Shown: positions 1 to 6,509 of the stretch, piece after piece
How the letters are laid out: the number at the start of each line of letters is the position of its first letter
How positions within the stretch are numbered: the first letter of the stretch is position 1
Assembly (NCBI GenBank): GCA_900553245.1
Contig: USCP01000040.1
Span: forward strand, 1 to 11,329
Length of the DNA: 11,329 nucleotides
Source: an uncultured Peptococcaceae bacterium
GTDB taxonomy: Bacteria > Bacillota > Peptococcia > Peptococcales > Peptococcaceae
Reading direction: 5' to 3'
Translations under genes and position numbers: made by a program
The notes under the pieces: model-generated
Told to the model about the DNA's origin: nothing
Seen by the model: only the letters and a program-made list of their open reading frames with translations
Database searches by the model: none

Positions 1-16
1 ATATCTATTATATAAG

Positions 17-44
17 AAAAAGGCCGCCTTTCGGCGACCTTTTT
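17..44 (-). terminator. Rho-independent terminator, probably for htpG
   Basis: A 12-base arm (17-28) and its partner (33-44) flank a 4-base loop. Read on the minus strand, the hairpin has a GAAA tetraloop, one G-U wobble, and ends in TTTTTC. Read on the plus strand, the same position is a C-A mismatch, so the stem fits minus-strand transcription better. It lies 65 bases beyond the htpG stop and is the second hairpin that transcript would meet. Confidence 0.7.
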
Positions 45-54
45 CGACAGTCTG

Positions 55-81
55 AAAGCCCGAGCGATGCTCGGGCTTTTT
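55..81 (+). terminator. Rho-independent terminator, best in plus orientation
   Basis: A perfect 11-bp GC-rich stem (55-65 with 69-79) has a GAT loop and is followed by TTTTT on the plus strand. On the minus strand the tail is only TTTC, so it would be a weaker stop for htpG. Its orientation suggests a convergent plus-strand gene lying left of the window, with each of the two hairpins serving one direction. Confidence 0.7.
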
Positions 82-108
82 CGGAAGGTGTATGGCAGAT
101 GGTGTGTA

Positions 109-2001
109 TTATTTTGTCATGAGTTTAGAAATGCTGCGGGCGAAATTGGTTGGATCCTCTACAGGGAGACCGGCGATTAAGCGGGCTTGTTGATAGAGGA
201 GTTTGGTATAAAGCGCGAGCTCTTCTTCGTTGTTATCTTTGTAGAGTGCTTCGAGTTTTGTATAGATTGGGTGATTTTTGTTGATTTCGAGCACCTTTTG
301 CGCTTTGATGGCGCCGCCGTTAGGCATGGATGCGTAAAGTTTTTCCATGTCGACGGAAATTTGTCCTTCGGTAGAAAGATACACAGCGTCTTCGTCGGAG
401 AGTAGGGTGCTGGTCTTAACACGAACCACCTCGTTGCCGAGATAATCGGCGAGCTTCTTAAAGAAGGTGGTTTGCTCTTCGTTTTCTTCGGCGTTGTCGT
501 CCTTGTTGTCGTCTAAGCCGAGGTCATCGCCGGAAACGGAACGGAATTCCTTGCCGGCGTATTCGCCCAAGGTTTTGAGTACGAATTCATCGAATGCTTC
601 AGTGAGGTAGAGCATTTCGTAGTTTTTCTTTTTGATGATGCCGACCTGTGGTAAGGTGTCGATTTGTTCAATGTTTGCGCCGGTGGCGTAGTAGATGTAT
701 TTTTGCTCTTCCGGCATACGGTCAACATACTCTTTCAATGTCGCAAGTTTGTTTTCAGTAGAAGAGTGGAAAAGCAGGAAGTCTTGCAATTTTTCTTTAT
801 TGGCACCGTAGTAATCATAGGTACTGATTTTGAGTTGACGACCGAAGGCGTGGAAGAATTTTTCGTAGGTTTCGCGGTCCTTTTCGAGCATAGTATGCAA
901 TTCTTTGGTGATGCGTTCGTCGATTTTATGCTTGATGACGCGGAGTTGGCGGTCTTGCTGTAACATTTCGCGGGAAATGTTCAAGGACAAGTCTTCGCTG
1001 TCGACAACCCCTTTGACGAAGTTGTAGTAGCTTGGCAAGAGGTCTTCGCAGTTTTCCATAATCATAACACCGTTGGAATAGAGTGCTAAGCCGCGCTTGT
1101 AATCGTTGGTGTAGTAGTCGTATGGAGGTTGACTTGGAATGTAGAGGATGGCACGATAGCTCAAAAGCCCTTCAGCGTAGAGATGGATGTGCTTGAGTGG
1201 CTTGTCGAAACCGAAACGACGTTCATGATAGAAGTTTTCGTAGTCTTCATCGGAAAGTTCGTTTTTGTTTTTGCGCCAAATTGGCACCATGGAGTTTAAG
1301 GTATCGTCTTCGAAATAGGTTTCGTATTCTGGATTGTCTTCGGTACCTTCTTTCATGCGTGTCTTTTCGCAGAGCATGAGGATTGGGTAGCGGATGTAAT
1401 TGGAATAGCGGGTAACGAGTTCGCGAAGAACATGTGGATCGAGGAATTCGTCGTAATTTTCTTCGTCGGTGTTATCGCGTAATAATAATGTGATTTTAGT
1501 CCCTGGAGTGGTACGATCACTGTCGGAAATGGTGTAGCCGTCGGTGCCGTCGGAATGCCACATTGCGGCAGGTTCGTCTGCATTCCAGGTTTTGGATTCA
1601 ACGGTGACTTCTTTAGCAACCATGAAGGACGCATAGAAGCCGACACCGAATTGACCGATGATATTGTGGTCGTCTTCGAGTTCTTTATCATTTTTAAAAT
1701 CATAACTTCCGCTCTTGGCAATGGTCCCAAGGTTAGTTTCTAATTCATCGGCAGTCATCCCAACACCGGTGTCTTCGATGGTGATGGTGCGCGCTTCTTT
1801 GTTTGGTGTCAGACGGATATAAAAATCTTCTTTGTTAAATTCTCGATTTTCGTCGGTTAATGTTTGATAGTAAACCTTGTCGATGGCGTCGGACGCATTG
1901 GAAATCAATTCGCGCAAGAAAATTTCGCGATTGGTGTAAATGGAATGAATCATTAAATCCATTAAGCGTTGGGATTCTGCCTTAAAGGATTTCTTACTCA
2001 T
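109..2001 (-). CDS. htpG: Molecular chaperone HtpG (Hsp90 family)
   Basis: ATP-dependent dimeric cytosolic chaperone of 630 aa, the usual bacterial length. The N-terminal GHKL ATPase domain shows the N-box with E31, N35 and D38 (LRELISNASDAIDK, 29-42), DTGVGM (77-82), the lid region IAKSGS (94-99) and the glycine-rich IGQFGVGFYAS (115-125). The middle domain carries the conserved NISREMLQQDRQL stretch, whose Arg contacts the ATP gamma phosphate in this family. The ATG at 2001 is chosen because AGAGGTGA (about 2009-2016) sits just upstream. A longer reading from a GTG at 2031 would begin inside the CIRCE operator, so it is rejected. The gene appears monocistronic, with its own promoter, a CIRCE site over the transcript start and terminators downstream. 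HrcA-controlled heat induction is inferred from that operator. Confidence 0.97.
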   Translation of the reverse strand: MSKKSFKAESQRLMDLMIHSIYTNREIFLRELISNASDAIDKVYYQTLTDENREFNKEDFYIRLTPNKEARTITIEDTGVGMTADELETNLGTIAKSGSYDFKNDKELEDDHNIIGQFGVGFYASFMVAKEVTVESKTWNADEPAAMWHSDGTDGYTISDSDRTTPGTKITLLLRDNTDEENYDEFLDPHVLRELVTRYSNYIRYPILMLCEKTRMKEGTEDNPEYETYFEDDTLNSMVPIWRKNKNELSDEDYENFYHERRFGFDKPLKHIHLYAEGLLSYRAILYIPSQPPYDYYTNDYKRGLALYSNGVMIMENCEDLLPSYYNFVKGVVDSEDLSLNISREMLQQDRQLRVIKHKIDERITKELHTMLEKDRETYEKFFHAFGRQLKISTYDYYGANKEKLQDFLLFHSSTENKLATLKEYVDRMPEEQKYIYYATGANIEQIDTLPQVGIIKKKNYEMLYLTEAFDEFVLKTLGEYAGKEFRSVSGDDLGLDDNKDDNAEENEEQTTFFKKLADYLGNEVVRVKTSTLLSDEDAVYLSTEGQISVDMEKLYASMPNGGAIKAQKVLEINKNHPIYTKLEALYKDNNEEELALYTKLLYQQARLIAGLPVEDPTNFARSISKLMTK

Positions 2002-2024
2002 AATATGGTCACCTCTTGGAAATA

Positions 2025-2051
2025 TTAGCACTCGTCGATTTCGAGTGCTAA
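2025..2051 (-). promoter_or_regulatory. CIRCE operator (HrcA binding site) of htpG
   Basis: The sequence TTAGCACTC, nine bases, GAGTGCTAA matches the CIRCE consensus exactly. The palindrome extends perfectly by four bases each side to 2021-2055, giving 13-bp arms. It begins right after the -10 box and covers the expected start point near 2049, so bound HrcA should block initiation. The element would also lie at the 5' end of the mRNA. HrcA repression through CIRCE is established for groE and dnaK operons. Its use for htpG is inferred here from position. Confidence 0.95.
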
Positions 2052-2055
2052 TATT

Positions 2056-2083
2056 ATTTTAGCACTTTATGAGTGCTTGTCAA
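2056..2083 (-). promoter_or_regulatory. Sigma-A type promoter of htpG
   Basis: On the minus strand, a perfect TTGACA (2078-2083) is followed by a 16-base spacer and TAAAAT (2056-2061, 5 of 6 consensus bases). The predicted start is near 2049, giving an untranslated leader of about 48 bases before the ATG at 2001. The CIRCE element abuts the -10 box downstream, and a second small palindrome occupies the spacer. Confidence 0.82.
2061..2077. repeat. Short CIRCE-like palindrome inside the htpG promoter spacer
   Basis: AGCACT and AGTGCT are separated by 5 bases. They repeat the inner half-sites of CIRCE, in which the same hexamers are 11 bases apart. The palindrome exactly spans the bases between the -35 and -10 hexamers of htpG, sharing one base with the -10 box. 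It may be a degenerate or secondary HrcA site; this is inference, as HrcA is not known to favour this spacing. Confidence 0.6.
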
Positions 2084-2143
2084 TACATCTTCTTCATGGT
2101 ACCCTCAAACAAAGAGACTGGATTTGTACAAGGAGGAACAACA

Positions 2144-2833
2144 ATGGCAGATTTTGATCAAAAAGCGCCGGAGTACGATGATTGGTATTGTACTCAAAAG
2201 GGTGCGCTGGTGGATACGTTGGAAACAGAATGTGCGTTTTCTCTCTTTCAACCGTCTGAGGGAATGACGGTGTTGGACGCAGGCTGCGGGACTGGGAACT
2301 TTTCAATGAAGATGGCGCGTTTAGGGGCAGTTGTAGAAGGTGTCGACCTTAGCGTGCCGATGATTGGTTATGCCAAGGAAAAAGCAGCGGCCTCTGAATA
2401 CAGTACGCAGCTAACTTTTCATGTGGGTGACCTTTATGCGTTGGATTTTCCGGACGAGCACTTTGATGCTGTGTTGTCTATGGCGGCTTTTGAATTTATT
2501 CATGACGACCAAAAAGCGCTGGATGAATTTATGCGTGTCGTCAAGCCGGGTGGCTATGTGTTGATTGGGACCATTACCGGAAATTCTGATTGGGGCATCG
2601 AATATATTAGTCATATGCCAAGAGAAGACAGTGTTTTCCACCATGCTTGTTTTAAAACCGCTGATCAGATGCGTGCGCTTCTTCCGGAACAGCTCGTGGC
2701 AAGTGCAGAGAGTGTCTTTTTGCCGTTTGCTACAGCGGATAGAGAAGCAACCCGAGAATTGGATGACGCATACCGAGCAAAGGGTGCTGTAGGTGCTTTT
2801 GTCTGCTTGCTTTGGCAAAAGCCGATTGTTTAA
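2144..2833 (+). CDS. Class I SAM-dependent methyltransferase
   Basis: A 229-aa soluble methyltransferase of the UbiE/Methyltransf_11 type. SAM-binding motif I is VLDAGCGTGN (43-52). The acidic residue of motif II, which binds the ribose hydroxyls, is D68 in GVDLS. A motif IV-like segment is FDAVLSMAAFEFI (107-119), followed by the VVKPGG turn (132-137) seen in this family. The N-terminus (FDQKAPEYDDWY) resembles the substrate-capping helix of small-molecule methyltransferases. The ATG at 2144 follows AGGAGG (2131-2136) with 7 bases spacing; upstream starts would read through the control region. The substrate cannot be told from sequence. The gene is divergent from htpG and shares its 142-base intergenic region. 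I found no convincing plus-strand promoter there. It ends at a terminator and appears to stand alone. Confidence 0.9.
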   Translation: MADFDQKAPEYDDWYCTQKGALVDTLETECAFSLFQPSEGMTVLDAGCGTGNFSMKMARLGAVVEGVDLSVPMIGYAKEKAAASEYSTQLTFHVGDLYALDFPDEHFDAVLSMAAFEFIHDDQKALDEFMRVVKPGGYVLIGTITGNSDWGIEYISHMPREDSVFHHACFKTADQMRALLPEQLVASAESVFLPFATADREATRELDDAYRAKGAVGAFVCLLWQKPIV

Positions 2834-2860
2834 TAGATAAACAGATTTGACGGATGTATA

Positions 2861-2895
2861 AAGTCGGTGACCGTTTATGAGTCATCGGCTTTTTT
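2861..2895 (+). terminator. Rho-independent terminator of the methyltransferase gene
   Basis: An 11-bp stem (2861-2871 with 2881-2891) includes two G-U wobbles in the plus-strand RNA, has a 9-base loop, and is followed by a run of T. On the minus strand the wobbles become A-C mismatches, which supports the plus orientation. It begins 27 bases after the stop codon. Confidence 0.8.
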
Positions 2896-2935
2896 GATGG
2901 TGATTTTTATATTAGAGCGTATTGAAATGGCTTGG

Positions 2936-2965
2936 TTGACAGCTTTTGAAAGTTTTTGTTAGGAT
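2936..2965 (+). promoter_or_regulatory. Predicted promoter of the deacetylase gene
   Basis: A perfect TTGACA (2936-2941) is followed after 18 bases by TAGGAT (2960-2965, 4 of 6 consensus bases). It lies between the upstream terminator and the first ATG at 2993, so the leader would be short, about 20 bases. If translation starts at 3032 the leader is about 60 bases. Confidence 0.55.
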
Positions 2966-2992
2966 GATAATGATGTTGCGAGGGGAAGCGGC

Positions 2993-4915
2993 ATGAGAAA
3001 TAAAGGAAACAGTGAAAAGGAAGTGATTTGTATGAGGAAAAGAAAACCAACTTTTCTTGGATGTTTGGGTTTGTTACTTTCAGGTGTGTTGATTGTTTGT
3101 TGCTTATTAGTGGGGCTTCGTATAGGGCTTGCACCGGGTTACCTAGCAGGGTTTAATGTGAGTACGGATCCGTTTGGCGTCTTTGGAGACCGACATTTGC
3201 ATTGGTGGTCTTATAATGAAACTCAAAATCCGAAGGTGGCGAAGTTTCAGTATTTGAAGCAACATCATGAGGAGTTTGATTCTTATATTATTGGTGGGTC
3301 TGAAGCTGGGGCGTATCCGGTGGATGCTTTCAATGATTTCTTTGATGCGCGGTTTTATAATTTGGCATTTTACGATAACGATATGCGTGTCAGTGAACAG
3401 TATTGTAGGTATTTGCTTGAGCACTATGAGGTGAAAAATATCGTGCTTAATGTATCCCCGGCAAATGGTGTGAGTAGCGATGGCAAACAGGATACCTTGG
3501 CAGAAACGATGCCGTATCAGTTGAGCGATGAGTCTGCGTTTTCGTTTTATAAAAAATATCTGTTTGCTGACCCGCGGTATGGCCAAGAAAAACTGGCGTG
3601 TCGGTCTCAAAATGATTACTTACGACAGGATTTTGATGTGTTTGATGCAAAAAACGGTGCTTTTGATACCAGACAAGAGGACAGTGGGCGCATTAGCGAG
3701 TTGTCGCAGTATGTACAGGCTCATCCTGAATTTGATGCTGGGACGGAGGGGCATTATAGACTGACGGAAACAACGCAATGTATGAAGCATATTGCTGCCA
3801 TTCGTACGTTGTGTGATGAGCACCACGTAAATTTAGTGGTGGTTGCTTCACCGGTGTATTGGAAATATGTGTCGTGCTTTGATGAAGAGGATGTGTCTGA
3901 TTTTTATACAAAGCTCGCCGCCGTGACGCCGTATTGGGATTTTTCGTGGAGTGCCTTGAGCCAAGACCCACGGTATTTTTATGATGACATGCATTTTAGA
4001 AAATTTGTGGGGAAGATGATTGCTGCACGCCTTGTTGATGCGTCAATGACCTATGTGCCGGATGATTTTGGCGCTTATGTGGACAAAGGTCGTACAAATA
4101 GCGAGACGATGCCGTATGGAGATGAGATGCCTGCGGCTGACGATAATAGGGCTAAAAAAGTGCCGATTCTCATGTATCATCATCTAGTGGAAGGAAAAAT
4201 TGCGGATAACTGGGATATTATGACGGTGGACCGGTTTAAGGCGCAAATGAAAGCCCTTTCCGAGGCGGGCTATACCGCTGTGACCTTTGATGATTTACGT
4301 CGGTATGTGAATGAAGGTGTGGAGCTACCGGAAAAATCGGTGGTGATTACCTTTGACGATGGGTATTCCAGCAACTATACGCTGGCGATGCCAATTCTTG
4401 AGGCATATAATATGAAGGCAACAATTTTTGCGATTGGTGCCACAGTGGGTCAGGAAACCTATAAGGATACGGGCAAGAGCATGGCGCCGCATTTTAGCTG
4501 GGCGGAAGCTGCAGAGATGGAGAAAACCGGTGTGATTGATATTGAGAGCCATGGCTATGATATTCATGAGGTCTTGGGCTTGGATGAAGACCCAATTCGT
4601 GATGGTTGTTTACAAATGGAAGGGGAAAGTGTAGCGTCATATGTTGACTTTCTTTCGAAGGATTGTAATACTATGCGCGCATTGTTTGAAGAACATCTCG
4701 ATAAAGCGCCACGGGTATTGGCTTATCCTTATGGGAAATATACAGATTTAAGTGAAATGGTGTTTAGTGACGAAGGCTATGATGTGACTCTTTCGGTAGA
4801 AGAAGGCAATAGCCTTCTTATTAAAGGGGTGCCACAAAGCTTGAAGGCGATGAAGCGTCATTTTGTGAAAGAAGAACATACGCCGCAGGAATTGTTGGCA
4901 ATGATGCAAGGTTAA
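2993..4915 (+). CDS. Membrane-anchored SGNH-like / NodB polysaccharide deacetylase fusion
   Basis: A 640-aa two-domain envelope protein. Residues 21-46 form one hydrophobic segment after a basic stretch (MRKRK), fitting a signal anchor with the rest outside the membrane. Residues about 95-350 look SGNH-hydrolase-like: a strand ending in IIGGSEAG with candidate nucleophile S103, and YDDMH with candidate D331 and H334 in the block V DxxH arrangement. Residues 388-640 are a carbohydrate esterase 4 (NodB) domain: PILMYHH (391-397), TFDDG with catalytic and metal Asp (453-457), SHGYDIH metal-binding segment (519-525), AYPYG (577-581) and KRHF (621-624). The NodB domain should remove N-acetyl groups from a cell-wall or exopolysaccharide sugar; the exact substrate is unknown. 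Two starts are possible: 2993 (AGGGGAA upstream) or 3032 (AAGGAAG upstream, giving 627 aa with a more typical signal anchor). It is monocistronic, with its own promoter and terminator. Confidence 0.85.
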   Translation: MRNKGNSEKEVICMRKRKPTFLGCLGLLLSGVLIVCCLLVGLRIGLAPGYLAGFNVSTDPFGVFGDRHLHWWSYNETQNPKVAKFQYLKQHHEEFDSYIIGGSEAGAYPVDAFNDFFDARFYNLAFYDNDMRVSEQYCRYLLEHYEVKNIVLNVSPANGVSSDGKQDTLAETMPYQLSDESAFSFYKKYLFADPRYGQEKLACRSQNDYLRQDFDVFDAKNGAFDTRQEDSGRISELSQYVQAHPEFDAGTEGHYRLTETTQCMKHIAAIRTLCDEHHVNLVVVASPVYWKYVSCFDEEDVSDFYTKLAAVTPYWDFSWSALSQDPRYFYDDMHFRKFVGKMIAARLVDASMTYVPDDFGAYVDKGRTNSETMPYGDEMPAADDNRAKKVPILMYHHLVEGKIADNWDIMTVDRFKAQMKALSEAGYTAVTFDDLRRYVNEGVELPEKSVVITFDDGYSSNYTLAMPILEAYNMKATIFAIGATVGQETYKDTGKSMAPHFSWAEAAEMEKTGVIDIESHGYDIHEVLGLDEDPIRDGCLQMEGESVASYVDFLSKDCNTMRALFEEHLDKAPRVLAYPYGKYTDLSEMVFSDEGYDVTLSVEEGNSLLIKGVPQSLKAMKRHFVKEEHTPQELLAMMQG

Positions 4916-4922
4916 CAGTGAA

Positions 4923-4970
4923 ACTCCCTGTGTGCACACCTTCATAGGCGTGCGCACAGGGAGTCTTTTT
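4923..4970 (+). terminator. Strong Rho-independent terminator of the deacetylase gene
   Basis: An 18-bp stem (4923-4940 with 4947-4964) has two G-U wobbles and a 6-base loop, followed by CTTTTT. It starts 8 bases after the deacetylase stop. On the minus strand the wobbles turn into A-C mismatches and the tail is only TTTC, so it should be a poorer stop for the converging minus-strand gene, which has no other visible terminator. Confidence 0.9.
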
Positions 4971-5014
4971 ATATATCGTTACGGAAATTATGGTGAAGGT
5001 CGTAGCGGATGTTA

Positions 5015-5332
5015 TCATCGGCGTTCGATATTGGTCATTGTTTTCATTCCAGCAAGAATTAGTATGGTTTCGGCAATGCGAAGGTTGACAATAAGCGCAA
5101 TTAACGCAATGGTAAATAATACAATGGAGTCTTGGAGCAGACTGCGACAAAACGCGAGTAGTATAAAGAGTGGCAACATGAACAGGCATTCTAATAGCAG
5201 GTTTCTGATGACTTTTTGAGGGTGAGAATCATCGTTTTCAATGAATTCAACGCTGCAATTGCATTTATTAGGAATCATTCCGCATTTAATCGGGATTTGG
5301 CGGCCGCAATGGGTACAATATAGTTTTTTCAT
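5015..5332 (-). CDS. Small zinc-ribbon-like membrane protein, function unknown
   Basis: I do not recognise this 105-aa protein as a named family. The first 27 residues hold five cysteines, C6, C9, C17, C24 and C26, in a CxxC...CxC pattern suggesting a zinc-ribbon or rubredoxin-like knuckle. Two hydrophobic stretches (about 45-62 and 69-94) should be membrane helices, with a short basic tail (NIERR). The ATG at 5332 is preferred because GAGG sits 7 bases upstream; the ATG at 5338 is only 1 base from it. A possible promoter on the minus strand is TTCACA (5398-5403), 19 bases, TATATT (5373-5378), which is weak. The gene is downstream of uppP on the same strand, but a terminator lies between them. 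Intact frame, ribosome binding site and coherent domain order argue for a real gene. Confidence 0.7.
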   Translation of the reverse strand: MKKLYCTHCGRQIPIKCGMIPNKCNCSVEFIENDDSHPQKVIRNLLLECLFMLPLFILLAFCRSLLQDSIVLFTIALIALIVNLRIAETILILAGMKTMTNIERR

Positions 5333-5416
5333 AGGCATGCCTCAAACTGATTTGCATTGGTGAGTTAATTGTAATATAGGTGGTGGAGCCGGGTTAATGT
5401 GAATGAGGTGATATAC

Positions 5417-5447
5417 AAAAACGCTTTCCAAAGCGGAAAGCGTTTTT
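5417..5447 (-). terminator. Rho-independent terminator of uppP (structurally bidirectional)
   Basis: A perfect 13-bp inverted repeat (5417-5429 with 5435-5447) has a 5-base loop. A and T runs at the two ends supply a U-tract in either direction. It lies 8 bases after the uppP stop on the minus strand and separates uppP from the small cysteine-rich gene. No plus-strand gene ends just ahead of it, so the minus-strand role is the likely one. Confidence 0.9.
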
Positions 5448-5455
5448 CTTATATA

Positions 5456-6271
5456 CTAGCTCATTAAGAAGTAGATAATCACGACAATCCCCAAGATGAT
5501 GCGATAGTAACCGAAAATCTTGAAGTCGTTCTTTTGGATGTAGGATACCAAGAACTTGATGGCGATGATGGATACGACAAATGCCACGACCATCCCGAAA
5601 ATAAGAATCATGAGTTCATTGGCAGTGAAGTGGAAGCCGAATTTGATCAGCTTCAAAAGGCTCGCACCTGCCATGATAGGAATGCTCATAAAGAAGGAAA
5701 ACTCAGTAGCAACAGTACGAGAGGTGCCGACGAGCATCCCCCCGATGATGGTCGAGCCGGAGCGGGAGGTCCCAGGGATGAGAGAGAGTACCTGGAAGCA
5801 GCCGATTTTGAAGGCGGTCATTGGGGACATGTCTTCAAAGCTGTTGACGGTCGGCTTATAGTTGTATTTGGTTTCAATCCAAATAAAGATAATCCCATAA
5901 ACAATGAGAGCGATGGCAACGACCACATAATTATAGAAGTGTTCGTCAAGCCAGTCGTCCAAAGGAAGCCCAATGATGGCTGCTGGGAGACAGCCAATCA
6001 GAACCATATACCAAATTTTCCAAGTGGCTTTTTTTTCTTGCGCTGTCTTCTTTGGTGAGAACGGGTTCAGCTTATGGAAGTAAATCACACAGACGGCAAG
6101 GATGGCACCCAGTTGGATGACAACCAAGAACATTTCCCAAAATGCATGGGAAACGTTGAGTCTGAGAAAGTTTTCAACGAGTATCATGTGCCCGGTGCTA
6201 CTGATCGGGAGCCATTCAGTAATCCCTTCAACAATCCCGAGAATCAGCACCTTTAAATATTCAAGAAACAT
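5456..6271 (-). CDS. uppP: Undecaprenyl-diphosphatase UppP (BacA family)
   Basis: Integral membrane enzyme that converts undecaprenyl pyrophosphate to undecaprenyl phosphate, the lipid carrier for peptidoglycan and other envelope polymers. Overproduction of this family gives bacitracin resistance. At 271 aa it is the normal length. The two signature regions are present: EGITE with the catalytic glutamates (15-19) running into PISSTGH (22-28), and PGTSRSGST (166-174). The remainder is a series of hydrophobic helices. The ATG at 6271 follows AGGAGGAG closely; an upstream in-frame ATG at 6298 lacks a site and would add nine unsupported residues. It has its own promoter (6302-6330) and a terminator directly after the stop, so it is a single-gene unit. 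Confidence 0.97.
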   Translation of the reverse strand: MFLEYLKVLILGIVEGITEWLPISSTGHMILVENFLRLNVSHAFWEMFLVVIQLGAILAVCVIYFHKLNPFSPKKTAQEKKATWKIWYMVLIGCLPAAIIGLPLDDWLDEHFYNYVVVAIALIVYGIIFIWIETKYNYKPTVNSFEDMSPMTAFKIGCFQVLSLIPGTSRSGSTIIGGMLVGTSRTVATEFSFFMSIPIMAGASLLKLIKFGFHFTANELMILIFGMVVAFVVSIIAIKFLVSYIQKNDFKIFGYYRIILGIVVIIYFLMS

Positions 6272-6301
6272 TGCTTCTCCTCCTGTAAGATAATCCACTC
6301 T

Positions 6302-6330
6302 ATTTTACTGTATTCTAAAAAACACATCAA
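6302..6330 (-). promoter_or_regulatory. Predicted promoter of uppP
   Basis: On the minus strand TTGATG (6325-6330, 4 of 6) is followed by a 17-base spacer and TAAAAT (6302-6307, 5 of 6). The start would fall near 6295, leaving a leader of about 24 bases that contains the ribosome binding site. Confidence 0.6.
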
Positions 6331-6384
6331 GGGAGAAGGGGGCGTTTTAACTATTTATTGATTATTGCCATTATTTCTGATTGG

Positions 6385-6414
6385 TTGAACTTGAAGGTTG
6401 TTTATGCTTATAAT
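6385..6414 (+). promoter_or_regulatory. Predicted promoter of the phosphoesterase-ridA-cyd series
   Basis: TTGAAC (6385-6390) and a perfect TATAAT (6409-6414) are separated by 18 bases. The start would be near 6421, giving a leader of roughly 90 bases before the ATG at 6510. It lies in the 238-base divergent gap between uppP and the phosphoesterase gene, which otherwise shows only the uppP promoter. Confidence 0.65.
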
Positions 6415-6509
6415 GGCGCTTGAGGGGTGGTAGTGCGACGCTTGCTCGAATTGTCGTGCAATGTGTGCGTGCTAGGGAACCGAAGATGACATGGGAGGGC
6501 TATTCTTTG

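Noticed and set aside
1353..1730. Open frames of 60-125 codons in other frames and on the opposite strand within htpG
   Set aside because: They overlap a full-length, motif-complete htpG, lack ribosome binding sites and have low-complexity, non-protein-like composition. They are shadows of the real frame.
2411..2818. A 135-codon minus-strand frame opposite the methyltransferase gene
   Set aside because: No ribosome binding site or recognisable domain, and entirely covered by a gene with clear SAM-binding motifs.
5534..6058. A 174-codon plus-strand frame opposite uppP
   Set aside because: Highly charged composition typical of the antisense of a membrane protein gene; uppP has both catalytic signatures on the other strand.
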